NCBI GenBank assembly: GCA_032716605.1
Contig: CM064538.1
Span: 20,827,238-20,891,237, forward strand
DNA length: 64,000 bases
Direction: 5' to 3'
Origin: Paralithodes platypus
Taxonomy: Eukaryota; Arthropoda; Malacostraca; Decapoda; Lithodidae
Part shown: in pieces, positions 20,884 through 30,598 of the stretch
Position numbering within the stretch: the first letter of the stretch is position 1
Layout: every line of letters begins with the position of its first letter
Translations under genes and position numbers: made by a program
The notes under the pieces: model-generated
Seen by the model: the letters and a program-made list of their open reading frames with translations, nothing else
Databases searched by the model: none
Told to the model about the DNA's origin: nothing

Positions 20884-21225
20884 TTAAGGGGAGGTTTTTA
20901 GTTTGGTTTTTAGATATCCATGAAGCTTAAGATTACACCCCCTTGAGCCCCTTTCAAGATAAATTTGTACATTTTTCGGTAGAAAAATATCCCGGCTGAA
21001 AGCCGGTTCCTCTTAAATTTACAGGCTCGCTATCGCTCGCCAGGGATAAAATCGACACCGAAAGTGACACGGAAGGTCTTAAAATTTAACAGAAAGGGGT
21101 TGAAAGTTCTTAAAATCATCAAAATAATGGGGCGAGCGTCTTAAAATTAGAAAAAGCAATGGGGCTAACCATGAGGGGGAAAGGGGTCAAGACAAATCTC
21201 CCTTCAAGTGGAAATCTCCCCTTAA
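20884..21225 (+). mobile_element. family A hairpin element
   Basis: TTAA ends. The hairpin reads CCGGCT-GAA-AGCCGG (20992-21006), i.e. a T-A pair where most copies have C-G. Confidence 0.87.
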
Positions 21226-21640
21226 AACAAACATTAAAATACGGTTATGTCAAAATTAGTGTAGCATTGAGTCGAATAGGTCGAATAACCTCTCTCTCCT
21301 TCTCAGATCGTCTGGAGGCTCTGCGAGATTCCTGAGTCAACGTGTCAGCCAGGGCTTGCCGGCCCATACGATCCGGAGGTCTATGGTAACTCTATGGTAA
21401 CTCTTTTTATCTGAGGAAATTACTCAAAGCCTGGTATCGGAGGCAAAACGCACTGTCATTCATTCAGTTTCATTTTCTATGGAGCCCTGTGTCATCCTGG
21501 AATCTTTACGACTCTGAACCTCACGATTCTATACAGGACTGGCAATTTTGCCAATTTACAGATGCTCCACCAGTTGCCAGTCAGGCTACCATCGATGAGT
21601 TTCCGATTCAACTTTTTGGGCGCTTTTTTTCATTTAGTCA
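21226..21640. other. unassigned sequence
   Basis: About 415 bases without a recognised family. The open frame beginning 21489 runs into a family A copy and an A-run and lacks any domain. Confidence 0.4.
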
Positions 21641-21674
21641 TTATTTTTCTAGTTTCCCTCCCTTGAACTCCATC

Positions 21675-21706
<32 letters not shown>

Positions 21707-21917
21707 CAACTCATTAGATCCCCTTTCCAGATTACCTTCCCTTTTTTCTAATTTTTTGTCCGATAATGTCCCAGCCGAAGGCCGGTTCTTCCAACATTTA
21801 CAGGCTCACTATCGTTTGCCCGGGGGAAAAATCGACACATCTTAACATCTTAAAAAAATAAGGGGCTAAACATGAGAGAGAAAGTGGTCCAGAAAAACCG
21901 GCCCATCCCCTCTTAAA
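21641..21917 (+). mobile_element. family A element, degenerate
   Basis: CTAGTTTCCCTCCCTTGAAC, an A-run at 21680-21707, a CCAGCCGAAGGCCGG hairpin, CAGGCTCACTATCG and an end CATCCCCTCTTAA. Left terminus not identified; internal right-arm blocks are deleted. Confidence 0.7.
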
Positions 21918-21978
21918 ATAGTACGAGACAAAAACTTGTTCATCCGAAAATTGACGAAAAATGCGCTCGTGCGACACC

Positions 21979-22078
21979 NNNNNNNNNNNNNNNNNNNNNN
22001 NNNNNNNNNNNNNNNNNNNNNNNNNNNNNNNNNNNNNNNNNNNNNNNNNNNNNNNNNNNNNNNNNNNNNNNNNNNNNN
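21979..22078. other. assembly gap (100 N)
   Basis: Exactly 100 undetermined bases, the usual placeholder for a gap of unknown size. It removes the 3' end of the CR1 element. Confidence 1.
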
Positions 22079-24396
22079 ACTTCTGAACATTGTTGACTCG
22101 GTTTTAGGTTACTCGATATTGTTACTCCCAGATCGGTTTCTCTGTTTACATTCTTAAGCCGAGTGCCATTCATCGAATAGTTTGCTTTCTCATTTAGGTA
22201 TCCGATATGTAGTACTTTACATTTATCCGCATTGAAACTCATTTGCCAAATTTGGGCCCAACATGACAATTTATCTAGATTGTGTTGCATATCGTCAACT
22301 TGTTCTTTTGAGAGTACGCTATTTGCAATTTTTGTATCGTCAGCAAATTTTGAGATTGTACAGGTGAGACCCTCATCTATGTCGTTGATGTAAATTAGAA
22401 AGAGAATTGGTCCTAGTACCGATCCCTGGGGTACCCCGCTACTTACATTGGTCCATTTAGATGCCTTACCGTTTATGACTACTCTTTGCTTTCTGTCGCT
22501 GAGCCAATTTTCTATCCATTTCAACACACCGTCTTGTATTCCATGCGCTATAGTTTTAGCAGTAAACGTTTGTGGGGAACTTTGTCAAAGGCCTTTTGAA
22601 AATCAAGGTATATAATATCTACAGCTTTACTCTCATCGTAGAGGTTGAGGATATCGTGGAAGAAGTCTAAGAGGTTTGTTAAACAGGAACGTTTTTTACG
22701 AAAGCCGTGTTGAATCTTTAAGTATGTTATTTTCCTCTAAGTGATTTACGAGTCTGTCTCGTATGACCGTTTCTAGCATTTTACATACAACTGAGGTTAA
22801 GCTAATTGGACGATAGTTACTGGGTAGGGATTTGCTGCCTTTTTTTGAATATCGGTGTTACGTTGGCTAGCTTCCACTGATCAGGCATAGTTCCAGACTG
22901 CAAGGATTTATTGAATAGTAATGTCAGTGGTTTGGAGAGCTCATCCTTAGCTTCCTTTAGAACTCTAGGCGAGATTGTATCAGGTCCAGGCGTTTATTTA
23001 CCTTGAGTTTATCTAAACAATTTAATACTTCTCTCTCTGTAACGGTGATATTGCATAGAACATCTGAATTATCAATCTGAATCGGCGATGGTGTAGGGAT
23101 ATCACTGAGGTCTTCTGTTGTAAAAACTGATGCAAAGAAGGTATTGAGGGCATTACTCATTTGTACTTCGTCTTTGGTGTATTCTCCATTTTCATCGACT
23201 AACGGTCCAACAGTTGAAGTAACTACTTTTTTCTTTCTGATATAACTATAAAATTCTTTCGGGTTTGTTTTACTTTGATTCGCAATATGTAACTCTAAGG
23301 TCTTTTTACTTTGCTTAATTAACTTTTTGGCTTTGCGTCGTAGCTCTACAAATTTCAGCCGTTCTTCGTCATTTTGTGAGGATTTTAATCTATCATTAGC
23401 AAATTTTTTAGCAAGCAGGCAGTTTGAAATATCTTTATTCCACCATTTGGGCTTATTATTATGGCCTGGACGCCGTATTTTCGATGGTATGCAGTCTTGC
23501 ACTGCTTTTAGGTAAGTGGTTTCGAATAACTTCCAAGATGTATTTATGTCGTTATTGTGAATTAAAAAGCTCCAGTCAGTTTCTTTAAACATAGCTCTAA
23601 GTTTATGGAAGTTTGCTTTCTTGAAATTAGGGACTTTATCGATGCTACTATTTGGTTCGTTACTAGTAAACTTTAAAGTGAAAGTTATCGTACGATGGTC
23701 GCTGTTACTGAATTCATCACCAACATTCAAATTCTCTATTAATTCTTCTTTTGTTGCAAGTACAATGTCAAGAACGTTATTACCACGGGTTGGCGTTCGA
23801 ACAAATTGATAAAGCGAACTCTCTTGCAAGTTCGTATACAAGTCATGTCCGGAGTGTGAAGTAAGAGTATCGCCCCACTTGGTCACAGGTAAATTAAAGT
23901 CGCCAAAAATTACGGTATCTTGTGAGTTACTTACATCTGCAATTTGTTCGTAAATTTCTCGGTCAGTTTGCACTGATTGAGCTGGAGGTCTGTATATTAA
24001 TGCAAGTATTATTTTTGTACCTTTATTATTCTTTATTAGCACAAAAGATGCGTCGACGTTCACAATTTGAGGTTTTGACAAGAGGGTAGGGTTAAGACTT
24101 TCTTTGATATAAAGTAAAACGCCACCTCCATTTCGATTTATTCGGCTTTTCTCAAACATTACATAACCGGGAAGTGAATACTCTGCTAAAAAGTCTCTAT
24201 CTTCTGTATTGAGCCAAGATTCTGTTATGCCAATCACATCATAATTTTCTGTAAACACTAGCTCCTCTAAATCTGAAAATGTATTGCGTATGCTACGAGC
24301 GTTTGCATAGAAAACCTTTAAATTTGTTATTTTAGAACTCACGGAACGCTCTTTAATAATATTTTTGGTTCTTGTCGGATCTACATTTATGTTCAT
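22079..24396 (-). pseudogene. CR1-like LINE ORF2: endonuclease and reverse transcriptase
   Basis: Minus-strand ORF2 of a CR1/L2-type non-LTR retrotransposon. An APE-like endonuclease occupies about residues 25-240 of the 24396 reading frame: NAR at 32-34, catalytic E59 in GITESW, YRPP, GDFN at 165-168 and SDH at 232-234. The RT follows: GPDTISPRVLKEAKDE, the QHGFRKK region, IYLDFQKAF (motif A, about 22590-22620), SGVPQGSVLGPILF (motif B) and FADD at 22336-22347. Relative to the second copy at 59656-60183, this copy lacks one A near 22991, has one extra A near 22855 and lacks two bases near 22716, so the frame breaks at least three times. Some of these are homopolymer indels and could be sequencing error. 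The C-terminus disappears in the N gap. Start chosen at the first Met upstream of the endonuclease. Confidence 0.9.
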
Positions 24397-24479
24397 GGCT
24401 GTCCTCGGTCCTCCCTGTCTTCGGTCCTTATCGCTGGTGGTCCTCGGTTGCCTCTGTTTTTTTCTTGGCGTTGGATGAT

Positions 24480-25600
24480 TTATGTCACTGCTGCTTCTTC
24501 TCGGATGGCGTTTTTTGATCCATGGCTGCGGACTGCTTCGTGTAGGAGACGACCCATGCGTGCTGAACCCACAGGGTTTAGATGAGTGCCATCCATGCGG
24601 AACAGAGTAGGCTGGTTGTAGAAGTGGTCCCAGAGGTTGATGAATTCAACTTCTTCCCTCAGACACAGATATTTTAGTCGGCTATTTGTGCTGAAGGCCT
24701 TGTCGTAGAATTTGTCAGGTGCGTCGATCTTGGGGAGAATGCCTGAGATGATGATATTCCTTGACTTGTTTTTGTAGTGCTGGATCATCTTGCGATATTT
24801 CTCCATCAACTCTTCGGATCTGGTGCGCATGACGTCATTTGAACCAGCATGGATGACAAAAAGGGTATTTTCATTTGCATCCTTTGTGGTATCTTCGAAG
24901 GCTTCCACAATGTCGTCCAGTCCAGCTCCTGGGATGCAAAATCTTTTTCGTTGATTTGGGACTCTGTCACAGAACTCTTCGACCTGTCCTCGTAGGATGG
25001 AATCCCCAACGAGCCTGGTCTCCTCTGGTTCGTCTTCCATCTCTACCAATATCTCAAATCTGTTTGACATTGTGAGTGGTAGATGATACCTTTTCTGCGT
25101 TGGCCGTGCACCGTTCCTCACTGGTGTAAATCCGGAAACCTGTTGTGGCGGGACTCTACGTACAGGTCGGGGAGAGGAGTGGTTAGAACGGGGGTGAGGG
25201 GTTGGTACTGCTCGTGCTAGCAGGCTTCTTGCACGAGGAGTGGGGGAGAGACTAAGGTGAACAAGGCGGCTGTCCTGGTTTGATGTCGGCTCAGGTTCGT
25301 CAGAAGCATCTGCTGCAGTGTCTGCAGTGGATTGTTGGCAGATGACGTTGGGGCGGTGGTGGATGCTGGAGTTGAAACAATTGGAGTTAGTGATACTCCA
25401 ACGTTGAGTGTTATAAACTCTTGGAGTGATTCCAGCTTCCTGGTGAGGGCGTTGATCTTGTTGTGGGCTTCATCCAATTTTGCTGTCAAATCCTCTCGTT
25501 GCTGGCAGAGTCGGCAGACTTGTGGATCGACAGGAGCAAACATGGAAGCACCAAACCTACCGGCGCAGTTCGTACAGGCACGAGGCATGGTGACGATCAC
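24480..25600 (-). pseudogene. CR1-like LINE ORF1 with zinc-like motif, coiled coil and SGNH esterase
   Basis: The ORF1 protein of CR1/L2 elements is an RNA-binding chaperone, and several clades carry an SGNH/GDSL hydrolase domain. The N-terminal part (25600-25217) has CTNC then CRLC, a possible zinc-binding pair, followed by a heptad-like segment (TAKLDEAHNKINALTRKLES). The C-terminal part (25121-24480) has all four SGNH blocks: GDS with Ser at residue 41 of that frame, PGAG at 64-67, GSND at 93-96 and DGTHLN at 177-182 with Asp and His. The two parts lie in different frames, but the second frame stays open upstream to about 25240, so a single frameshift splits one ORF of about 370 codons. 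ORF2 starts 84 bases downstream. Confidence 0.85.
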
Positions 25601-26075
25601 TTTCTTCAGATCACTTCACTCACTTAAAAACACTTAACTCACTTTAAAAACACTAAACTCACTTTAAAAACACTTCACTCCCTTCAGGTCGCTTCACTTA
25701 CTTAAATAGGCCTAACCGAAAACAAAAATGTTGAAATACACACAAATAGGTTATCAGCGGTGATAGCCTAACCGAAAATTAAAACAAAACTAAATTAAAT
25801 TTGAATACGCAGTGATAGCCGAACCGAAAACAATTTTATGTTTATTTAAACAGAAATAGGCCACCAGGGGTTATAGCCTATCCTAACCGAAAACAAAAAT
25901 TATGAAATACCGGTAAGCAGAAATAGGCCACCAGCGGTGATAGCCTAACTGAAAATTTAAAAATTGAAGTACGCAGAAATAGGCCACCAGGGATGATAGC
26001 CTAGACTAACCGAAAACAAAAATTATGAAATACCGGTACGCAGAAATAGGCCACCAGCGGTGGCCTAGCGGTGAG
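25601..26075 (-). repeat. CR1 5' region with ~60-bp tandem units
   Basis: Directly upstream of ORF1. About six imperfect units, seen on the plus strand near 25752, 25809, 25862, 25929, 25984 and 26051, share AGAAATAGGCCACCAGCGGT and GATAGCCTAACCGAAAA. Closer to ORF1 (25610-25700) a shorter CACTTAACTCACTTTAAAAA unit repeats about four times. Tandem monomers in a LINE 5' region can act as internal promoters, as in mouse L1; that role is inference here. Confidence 0.6.
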
Positions 26076-26085
26076 AGTGAGAGAA

Positions 26086-26117
<32 letters not shown>

Positions 26118-26118
26118 G

Positions 26119-26188
<70 letters not shown>

Positions 26189-26250
26189 GAGAGGAGGGCG
26201 GCAGTCAATGCAGACATCAGGTATTGACCCCATTACCCTCCCTCCTTCCT

Positions 26251-26282
<32 letters not shown>

Positions 26283-26363
26283 TTAGTTTTTCACTTTATG
26301 CATTCATGTTTCTACCCTACACATATTCACACACACACACACACACACATACACACACACACA

Positions 26364-26394
<31 letters not shown>

Positions 26395-26425
26395 TCTCTC
26401 TCTCTCTCTCATCAAGATATACTTA
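26072..26425. repeat. (GA)n, (CT)n, (CA)n tracts
   Basis: GA at 26072-26192, CT at 26251-26275, CA with TACA breaks at 26331-26394, CT at 26395-26410. Confidence 0.9.
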
Positions 26426-26550
26426 TTCCGTTTTCTCATAATGTACTGTGTGCTTCCATGATAATATTGAGTATGACAATAATCACCAATATCGCCTTGA
26501 CCAGAAACGCCTGGGAAAGCCTGGCTCGGCATTTTAACCCCAGTATTATA

Positions 26551-27192
26551 TTAAGGGGGTAGTAATTGGTTTTTGGTCCATATATTTATATATTTTATAC
26601 ATTTTATAACAAAATTAATAGATAAAAAAAAAAGAAGGAAAAGTGGGAATTGGGCCTGAGTATATAGATAGATAGATTGATTGATAGAGATAGATCAATG
26701 TTTTAGTTTCTTTGCTAGACCGCCATCAAGCTTTGAAAAACACCCATTAGACCCCCTTTCAAGATTAATTTGTACATATTTCGGTAGAAAATGTTCCGGC
26801 CAAAGGCCTGTTTCTCCTAAATTAGAGGCTCGCTTTCGCTCGCCAGGAAAAAAAATCGACAGCTAAAGGGTACATCACACAGTCAGGAGTGCGAGCTAGA
26901 GTCACTAGGAGTAGGGGACAATTCTGACTCGCGGGCCTATTCGCGGTGAAAATCGATGACTCATAGTGATTCTAGCGACTCCTAGTGACTCCTGTTAGAC
27001 TCACTCTAGCTCGCACTCCTGACTGTGTGATGTACCCTTAAAGGGCACGAAAGGTCCTAATATTGACAACAAAATGAGGCGAAAGGTCTCAAAATCGCCA
27101 AACTAACGGACTGAACGCCTTAAAACCTCAAAACTAATATGCTAAACATGAGGGAGAAGGGGGTCCAGAAAAAGCGAGTACTAACCCCTTAA
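26551..27192 (+). mobile_element. family A element carrying two insertions
   Basis: TTAA at 26551-26554 and 27189-27192. It contains a family H block with ATAG repeats (26637-26698) and a palindromic MITE at 26867-27038. Family A blocks resume on both sides: CGCTTTCGCTCGCCAGG before it and AAGGGCACGAAAGGTC after it. Confidence 0.8.
26867..27038. mobile_element. palindromic MITE nested in family A
   Basis: Terminal inverted repeats of 36 perfectly matching bases starting AGGGTACATCACACAGTCAG, then further imperfect pairing. It is flanked by TAA on both sides (26864-26866, 27039-27041). A 3-base TWA-type duplication fits PIF/Harbinger-type MITEs, but the superfamily is inference. 172 bp, non-coding. 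Confidence 0.8.
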
Positions 27193-27355
27193 GGCCCAAA
27201 TTGTCCAAGTTGGGAATGTTCTAACTTGGCTCTTCATGCCATAAAAGCTGGGCGCTGATTGGTTCTGGCGGCCACAGCTAGGAGGGCGGTGATTGGTTGT
27301 CTGGGTGGGTGTGTATGGGTGCCCTGTTTCTTATTGATGGGTTGGAAAAGGGAGA
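27193..27355. other. unassigned stretch with two CCAAT-type boxes
   Basis: TGATTGGTT occurs twice (about 27258 and 27290) in moderately GC-rich sequence. No associated gene is visible. Confidence 0.3.
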
Positions 27356-27439
27356 TAGATAGATAGACAGATAATAGATAGATAGATAAAATACTCTATA
27401 ATATACAATATATATTATAGAGTATTATATCTATCTATC

Positions 27440-27497
<58 letters not shown>

Positions 27498-27507
27498 TAT
27501 GCTATGT

Positions 27508-27560
<53 letters not shown>
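27352..27560. repeat. (GATA)n, AT hairpin, (AT)n and (GA)n
   Basis: GATA to 27388; a perfect inverted repeat AATACTCTATAATATA against TATATTATAGAGTATT at about 27389-27425; AT run 27440-27500; GA run 27511-27559. Confidence 0.9.
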
Positions 27561-27563
<3 letters not shown>

Positions 27564-27782
27564 TACAATCGATTAATCGCATAAAGTTAACAAAGACGTC
27601 GCCGGTACAAAAGGTGTTAACAAGGTAGCGTTTCTACATTAAGTTAACAGTGTATTAATAAATAATAAATAATACATAAATAACAGACTGACACTCACAT
27701 TATCTGGATATAAACGCTTTGGGTTCCTTAGTCACACCTGTAAGAGAGAACAACAATGATATAACCAAACTAATATCATTCA

Positions 27783-28141
27783 TTATGGGGGTCACCGGCT
27801 TGTTTTTTTTATCTTGCTCTCCTTTTCTCTCTTTCCCTGGCTTGTATCCATTCGGCCCCATTCAGCCAACTGCTTTAAGACGTTTATCCCCATCCAGGTG
27901 TTGATTTCTATCTGGCGAGCGATAGAGAGTCAGCATTGTATGGAGAAATCCAGCTTCGCCGGACACATTTTTCTATCGAAAAAATTAAAAATTTAACTTC
28001 CTGTCAAAACAAAAATAAATATATGCTGGCTCGCTCCCGCTCGCCAAGCAAATATTGACACCTGGATGGGGTTAAACGTCTTAAAACAGTTGGCTGAATG
28101 GGGCCGAATGGATACGAGCCAAAGAGACAGAGAAAAAAAGC
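27783..28141 (-). mobile_element. family B element fused to a family A fragment
   Basis: The left end is TTATGGGGGTCACCGGCTTG. The core and GGATGGGGTTAAACG arm are present, but the right end breaks off after GAGAAAAAAAGC and continues directly as family A at 28142. Confidence 0.8.
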
Positions 28142-28372
28142 AGTCGATTTAAATACCTTTCACCCCATTTCATTGTAAATTTTAAGGCCTTTCGTGCCAT
28201 TTAAGTGTCGATTTCTTCCTGGCGAGCGATAGCGAGCCTGAAATTTTAAGAGGAAGCGTCCTTCGGCCGGGACATTTTTCTACCGAAAAATTTACACATT
28301 TATCTTGAAGGGGGTCTAGGGGTGTTTCTAAGCTTGATGGAGGTCTAGAAAGGAAACTAGCCTTAGAAATAT
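28142..28372 (-). mobile_element. family A element, left-truncated
   Basis: CCTTTCACCCCATTTC, TTTCGTGCC, GAGCGATAGCGAGCC, a GTCCTTCGGCCGG hairpin remnant and AAGCTTGATGGAGGTCTAG, ending near GAAACTAGCCTTA. Confidence 0.75.
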
Positions 28373-28435
28373 AAGAATAGATGAATTACTAGACCAAAAA
28401 AAAATAAAAAAATATGCCAGTCTCCCCTCAACAAA

Positions 28436-28512
28436 ATATGACGTCACACATTCACGAACCAATCACAGACTCGACCAATCATGACGTCACAAGCTGAGGA
28501 ACCAATCACATT
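28436..28512. promoter_or_regulatory. cluster of two CRE and three CCAAT motifs
   Basis: Two perfect TGACGTCA palindromes (28439-28446 and 28492-28499) and three CCAATCA boxes (about 28459, 28484 and 28503) within 75 bases. This density is typical of CREB/NF-Y-type promoter regions. No open frame or transcript feature lies next to it, so a functional role is speculative; it may be a decayed LTR or promoter. Confidence 0.4.
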
Positions 28513-28529
28513 ACGGCCTCTATCAATGG

Positions 28530-28894
28530 CTTAGGGGGACCACCTCGCTTTTTTTTCTCTCTCTCCCACTCTTTTTGGCTTGCATCCATTCGGTCCCATT
28601 GAGCCTATTGTTTCAAGACCCCCAATCAGGTGTCAATATTTTCCTGGTGAGCGGTAGCGAGCCAGCATATATATATTTGTACAGCAAGCTAAATTTGTAC
28701 ATTTTTCGATAGAAAAATTTCTCCGGCGAAGCCGGATTTCTACATACAATGCTGGCTCGCTATCGCTCGCCAGGAAAAAATCAACACCTGGATGGGGATA
28801 AACGTCTTAAACTGTTGGCTGAATGGGGCCAAATGGATACAAGCCAGAGAAAGAGGGCAAAGGAGAGAGAAAAAAAAAACGGTGACCCCCTTAA
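28530..28894 (+). mobile_element. family B hairpin element
   Basis: Left end TTAGGGGGACCACCTCGCTT, core GAGCGGTAGCGAGCC, hairpin TCCGGCGAAGCCGGA, right end ACGGTGACCCCCTTAA. Confidence 0.85.
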
Positions 28895-29052
28895 TAATCG
28901 CCTAAATATCTGCTAACTGGACCGACGTTCTCTCTCTCGCCCCGCCGTCAATTATGGGATCAATCGTCTCTTTATTACCATGCTATAAGGTCGGTTTTAC
29001 CTGACTTAGTCTTCGCTCCTACACAAGGCATTTATGTACTGTTTATAATGTT

Positions 29053-29205
29053 TTAACCCTTTGAGTACCAGCGACGTGTGTTATATTTTATTCTAGCTAT
29101 ATTTAGACGATATTATGCAGCTTAGGAAGGATCTGTGGGAGTTAAATGGGTGGGTTGAGATAGTTTGCAGCCTTATTATTGCTATAGGTCCTTCCTAAGC
29201 TAAAA
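29053..29205 (+). mobile_element. family C element, left arm and loop
   Basis: TTAACCCTTTGAGTACCAGC at the left, then ATTTAGACGATATTATGCAG, GGAAGGATCTGTGGGAGTT and GGTCCTTCCTAAGCT. The right terminus is replaced by A-rich sequence. Confidence 0.7.
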
Positions 29206-29239
29206 AAAAAATAAAGAATAAATACAAAAAAAAAAAAAA

Positions 29240-29395
29240 AAACACGCCCTTCGTGATAAATTTGCGCACTTTTCGGTAAAAAGATGCCCGGTGCCTCACA
29301 AATTGTAGGCTTTATCGTTCGCCAGGAAGAACAGTTATACGTAAAGGGCACGACAGGTCTTAAACTCGCCAAGCTAATTGGGCGATCGTCTTAAA
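29240..29395 (+). mobile_element. family A element, degenerate middle part
   Basis: TCGTGATAAATTTGCGCACT, a degraded hairpin (GATGCCCGGTGCC), TTATCGTTCGCCAGG and AAGGGCACGACAGGTC. Its end abuts the next family A copy. Confidence 0.6.
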
Positions 29396-29581
29396 GGGAC
29401 AGTGGCTGTTTGTTTGGTCTATTAATTCATTTATTGATATATTATTTTAGTTTCCTCCCTAGACTTCCATCAAGCTTAGAAAAACACCCCCTAGACCCCC
29501 CTTCACGATAGATTTGTACATTTTTCAGTAGAAAAAGATCCCGGCCAAAGGCCGATTCCTCCTAAAACTACAGGCTCGCTC
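29394..29581 (+). mobile_element. family A element (subfamily 2), truncated by G-rich DNA
   Basis: TTAAAGGGACAGTGGCTGTT start, ATTAATTCATTTATT insert typical of a second A subfamily, CCATCAAGCTT and a hairpin CGGCCAAAGGCCG. The match stops at CAGGCTCGCT where the G-rich repeat begins. Confidence 0.75.
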
Positions 29582-29762
29582 CACAGGGTGGGGGTGGTGG
29601 GATGGGTGAGGGGGCGGGGGGGGGGGGGGATGGGTGAGGGGGCTAGGGGGGGTGATGGGTGAGGGGCGGGGGGGGGGGGGGGGTGATGGGTAAGGTGGCC
29701 GGGCGGGGGAGGGGGAGGGGGGTGATGGGTGAAGGGGCGGGGCGGGGGGTGGGGGGGCAGGG
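29582..29762 (+). repeat. G-rich minisatellite with G-quadruplex potential
   Basis: About four units of GATGGGTGAGGGGGC separated by long G-runs, all on one strand. Many closely spaced runs of three or more G fit the G-quadruplex pattern. Confidence 0.85.
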
Positions 29763-29769
29763 AGATCCT

Positions 29770-30119
29770 TTAAGGGGACAGTGGCTGTTTTTTTTTGGCC
29801 TATTAATTCATGTATTCATGTATTTCTTAGTTTCCTTGCTAGACCTCCATCAAGCTTAGAAAAACGCCCCCTAGACCCCCTCTCAAGATTAATTGTACAT
29901 CTTTCGATAAATAAATGTCCCGGCCGAAGGCCGGTTCCTCTTAAAATTTCAGGCTCACTCTCGCTCGCTAGGAAAAATTCGACACCTAAATGGCACGGAA
30001 GGTCTTAAATTTAACAATGTAATTGGGCGAAAGGTGTTAAGATCGCCAAACTAATGGACCGAATGTCTAATAATCTCAAAACAAATGGGGGAACAGAAAA
30101 ACGACCCATCTCCCCTTAA
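29770..30119 (+). mobile_element. family A element (subfamily 2), complete
   Basis: TTAA ends; same ACAGTGGCTGTTTTTT start and ATTCATGTATT insert as the truncated copy at 29394. Right end ACCCATCTCCCCTTAA. Confidence 0.87.
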
Positions 30120-30465
30120 CGGGTGTGGTGTGGTGTGGAAGAGGGTGGGGGGATGGGGGGGTTGGGGGCGGGAGGGGAGGTAGATCTTTTAAAGCACTAC
30201 CAAGATAGCAGCGTTCAGAATACCCCAGTTTCCTATGTGCGGTGCTTGGCGGAAAGTACTGTGGGGTTTATTGGCAGGCAGTCACGCACACACACACGCA
30301 ATCTAGCAAACACGTACGCAAGAAAGTACACATACATACACACAACCACACTTTTACACACACACACACATTTTTATAGCCAAATTTGATAACAGAATCT
30401 TGGGAAGCGGGACAATACGAGCCTAAACACTCAAATCCTGTATATTACAATTAGGTGAGTACACA

Positions 30466-30506
<41 letters not shown>

Positions 30507-30598
30507 AGAGCATGTTGAGTCCATTGCAAAGTTTATCTGGCTTGTCATCTAGCTAATCACGTGGATGAAGACCTCCAGAATTCGTTGTGTTGAACGAT
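30120..30598. other. unassigned sequence with CA tracts
   Basis: G-rich start, CA-rich patches at 30283-30375 and a CA run at 30470-30504. No gene recognised. Confidence 0.5.

Noticed and set aside
21866..22157. Open frames crossing the N run
   Set aside because: Their length depends on undetermined bases; not interpretable.
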